A DNA stretch of 64,000 bases from Metridium senile (Eukaryota > Cnidaria > Anthozoa > Actiniaria > Metridiidae), in NCBI GenBank assembly GCA_949775045.1, contig OX459096.1:37123316-37187315 (forward strand). Direction: 5' to 3'. Under the pieces are notes generated by a model. The model did no database searches, was not told where the DNA came from, and was given only the letters and a program-made list of their open reading frames with translations. Made by a program: the position numbers and the translations under genes. Shown here one piece after another: positions 60,287 to 64,000 of the stretch (position 1 is its first letter; every line of letters begins with the position of its first letter).

Positions 60287-60519
60287 CGAGTACTTCTTAA
60301 GATTTCAAAGTTATTAAAGATGCCAAGTACAAGCATGAAGCAGTTCGAGGTACCCCGTAAGGTATGAAGCACTATCTTCCAGCTGTCATATGTAGTCCTA
60401 GTAACATTACTATATGCAGTCGTCGTTTCATTACCCGCCACAATAAAACGGTCATAAATTTATTATGATTATGCTGATTTTGACTTTTCACGTAAATTCA
60501 AAGGTATGGGAGATTATAA

Positions 60520-61290
60520 AGTATTGTAAAAACAAAGAAAACAGAAAAGGAGAGAAAACAAAAGAGAAAAGAAGAGACTAGAAAACAAAACAAAACAAAA
60601 TTGAAGAAAAGAAGAGACTAGAAAAGAAAAGAAAGGAAAGAATAGAATATAAAAATAAAGACTAGAAAACAGAAGGGGAAAAAGGAAAGGAAAAAGAAGA
60701 GACTAGAAAAGAAAAGAAGAATTGAAAAGACTGAAAGAGAAGAGAAGAAGATACAAGAAAAGAAAAGAGATGAAAAAAAAAGAAAAGACTGAAAGAAAAG
60801 ATAAAAGACTAGAAAAAACTGAAAGGGAAGAGAAGAGACTAGAAAAGACTGTAAGAGAAGAGAAGAGACTAGAAAAGACTGAAAGAGAAGAGAAGAGACT
60901 AGAAAAGACTGTAAGAGAAGAGAAGAGACTAGAAAAAACTGAAAGGGAAGAGAAGAGACGAGAAAAGACTGAAAGAGAACAGACTAGAAAATACTGAAAG
61001 AGAAGAGAAGAGAAGAGACTAGAAAAGACTGAAAGAGAAGAGAAGACTAGAAAAGACTGAAAGAGAAGAGAAGAGACTAGAAAAGACTGAAAGAGAAGAG
61101 AAGAGACTAGAAAAGACTGAAAGGGATGAGAAGACACTAGAAACGAAAAGGATAAGAAAGGAAAGAGAAAAGACTAGAAAAGACCGAAAGAGAAGAGACT
61201 AGAAAAGAAAAGAGTAGACGAAGAGACTAGAAAAGAAAAGAAAAGAGGAGACAAAGAGACTAGGAAAGGGAAGGGAAGGGAAGAAACTTG
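60520..61290. repeat. 0.77-kb polypurine tract, AGAGAAGAGACTAGAAAAGA units
   Basis: The plus strand is almost pure A/G with units of about 30 bp (GAGAAGAGACTAGAAAAGAC, TGAAAG). The mirror-repeat purine composition could form a DNA triplex. It lies 230 bp upstream of the start codon of the giant gene. ORFs in both directions are artefacts. Confidence 0.95.
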
Positions 61291-61894
61291 CGTGATTTCA
61301 AGATCTAATCTGTTATTTAATCCGCTCATCTTTAGGCTCAACTAAGCCATTCATTTGCATTATATACACGATATATTAGTCACAGATATACAGTTTCAAA
61401 ATAATTATTTATTTTGGATTTTCTTTTTTTTTTTTAATTTCAATCCAAGATTTACAATCATACAACTAATTGAGGTTTTTCCTGCAATACTACTAATAAT
61501 AAATATAACAAAAACCTGTAGATCATTTAATTTTCAAACGATCTCGTTTGTTAAATCTTCAGTTGACTGCCTATAACGGTGTTTCATTCTTAGGTATTCT
61601 TTTCAGAAGCTCTTCAATCAAGGAATCTTTCGACTGGGAAGAAATGAAACCATTATTAACGACTGTGATGATGACGATGATAGTACTTATAGAGGTGAAT
61701 AATGATGATGATGGTGGTGATGACAATCATAATGATTACAATGGTCAAAATGATGACAAAGATCGAGTCTCATCCATTGATGACGTCGACCCAGGATTCA
61801 TTGGAAATACTGTCGTGTTGCAGTAGAGTTTTGGTATAATCTATATTGAACCATCGAATTACACCCTACACGTAGAAGTGGTTTACAAACTAAG

Positions 61895-62013
61895 GCTATA
61901 GTTCAAACGTCGCATCTCACATGTGGCGAATCTAATATAAATGAGTGAGTAAAACCTATAGTTTTGAATTAATTTGCATATTAGATTCAGCACATGTGAG
62001 ATGCGACGTTGGA
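61895..62013. repeat. hairpin MITE, ACGTCGCATCTCACATGTG arms
   Basis: CAAACGTCGCATCTCACATG and CACATGTGAGATGCGACGTT are inverted around an AT-rich loop with GAATCTAATAT / ATATTAGATTC. Confidence 0.75.
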
Positions 62014-62331
62014 ACCACCAGAGGTGATATGCACGTTCATTAATCGTTGTAGAATCAACTCCCACCTTGCGTCAAAAACTGTGCCAGCACAGAATGTTTT
62101 AAAAATCAACTGAAGACCTTTCAAATATCCTTTGACATTGTTATAGTTATACGATTCTATAATAATTAATTACTTATTACTTGTACATCTGTATGAGCAG
62201 TTATTTGTAAATATCCATTTATATCTTCAGGACTATATCCATATCAACTTGTATTTTTTATATCAATTTGTAAGGGCATCGAGAATTATTGGGAGGCACT
62301 AGAAATAATCCACCTTGTTTTCATCGTTTAC

Positions 62332-63636
<1,305 letters not shown>

Positions 63637-64000
63637 TTAGTCTGTTAGGGATTTGATGCCATTAGAATGTCTACATGATTCAAAGACTCGACTTTATAGA
63701 ACGACGCTTTATAACAAATAATACAATAGGTTTCAATTGAATTGCTACTACCTCCATTGTGTATTCTACACGTTGTTTCTAGAATATTCGACGTATTTTT
63801 TCAACACAATTATTGTCAGTATTAAATGCATCCATATCATTGCGAAACATTGTGAGTTTGGAACGAAAATGCGTTTATTCGTCCAGATGTGTGTAGTCAA
63901 GAAAAACGACTATGATTATGTTTTGACAAAGCACATCACAAAACCGAAGAAAGTACAAAACCTATCATCGAAAACACAGGGGCTGCTGACTGGGGTAGTC

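Larger units (their letters stand above)
56540..57745. mobile_element. 1.2-kb fold-back element with 400-bp arms and an ORF
   Basis: Arms at 56540-56936 and 57339-57745 are inverted copies at high identity (for example GCTAATTTGCTATAGCTATA, CTGCGCTGTTTACTAATAGA, AGGATAGATCACATCGAACG), around a spacer of about 400 bp. Degenerate units of GAGTACAATAGACTGTGACG lie at the left edge. The arm encodes the start of a protein, so each arm carries a facing copy of the same N-terminus. Confidence 0.85.

Noticed and set aside
60722..61137. Charged ORF (KKRLEKTEREEKR) and its serine-rich antisense
   Set aside because: Translation of the polypurine tract.

Overview
The window is animal nuclear DNA: AT-rich, with short GT-AG exons in long introns and a high load of small inverted-repeat transposons, minisatellites and microsatellites. 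The domain mix (TLDc, F5/8C, MAM, laminin-G-like, SEA, FN3), the transposon style and a Penelope-like element fit a cnidarian, most likely an anthozoan (coral or anemone). This assignment is inference; no species is claimed.

Most of the window (7.4-60.3 kb) is one giant minus-strand gene. I assembled 42 exons by hand from splice sites and codon phase. Every junction keeps frame, and the exons sum to 9,148 nt, about 3,049 codons, with the C-terminal end not found. Order from the N-terminus: signal peptide; first half of a laminin-G-like (LamG) domain; TLDc; two F5/8 type C (discoidin) domains; second half of the LamG domain; MAM; second TLDc; EGF-like; complete LamG; SEA-like; twelve fibronectin type III (FN3) domains; and finally a ligand-gated ion channel core of glutamate-receptor topology (S1, TM1, pore loop, inner helix, S2, last TM). 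The pore loop is split over two exons and reads TTLGYGD, the potassium-channel selectivity filter. The predicted product is a potassium-selective glutamate-receptor-like channel carrying a very large adhesive or recognition ectodomain. Several exons are too short, or in the wrong frame, to show up as long ORFs; these include the pore, one S2 exon and the end of the first F5/8C domain.

Left end (0.1-2.5 kb): a small minus-strand gene of three exons (about 106 aa, coiled-coil-like, unidentified) and a separate lysine/glutamate-rich first-exon candidate. Right end (62.3-63.64 kb): two phase-compatible minus-strand exons of another unidentified gene, partial.

The introns and flanks hold transposon relics: a Penelope-like element with GIY-YIG endonuclease and inverted ends carrying hammerhead-ribozyme-like cores (35.6-38.2 kb); a long-TIR element with 10-bp target duplication and an internal 126-bp palindrome (3.6-5.05 kb); a 1.2-kb fold-back unit with an unrecognised 218-codon ORF (56.5-57.7 kb); a 1.57-kb fold-back with another element nested in one arm (46.3-47.8 kb); several MITEs sharing TATACACCTATTTC-like ends; pogo-like CAGT-ended MITEs; a tRNA-derived SINE; and a LINE 3' relic. 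Large tandem arrays lie close to several exon borders. A 13-bp motif, CACAGGAA(A/G/T)CCCA, recurs about a dozen times across unrelated repeats.
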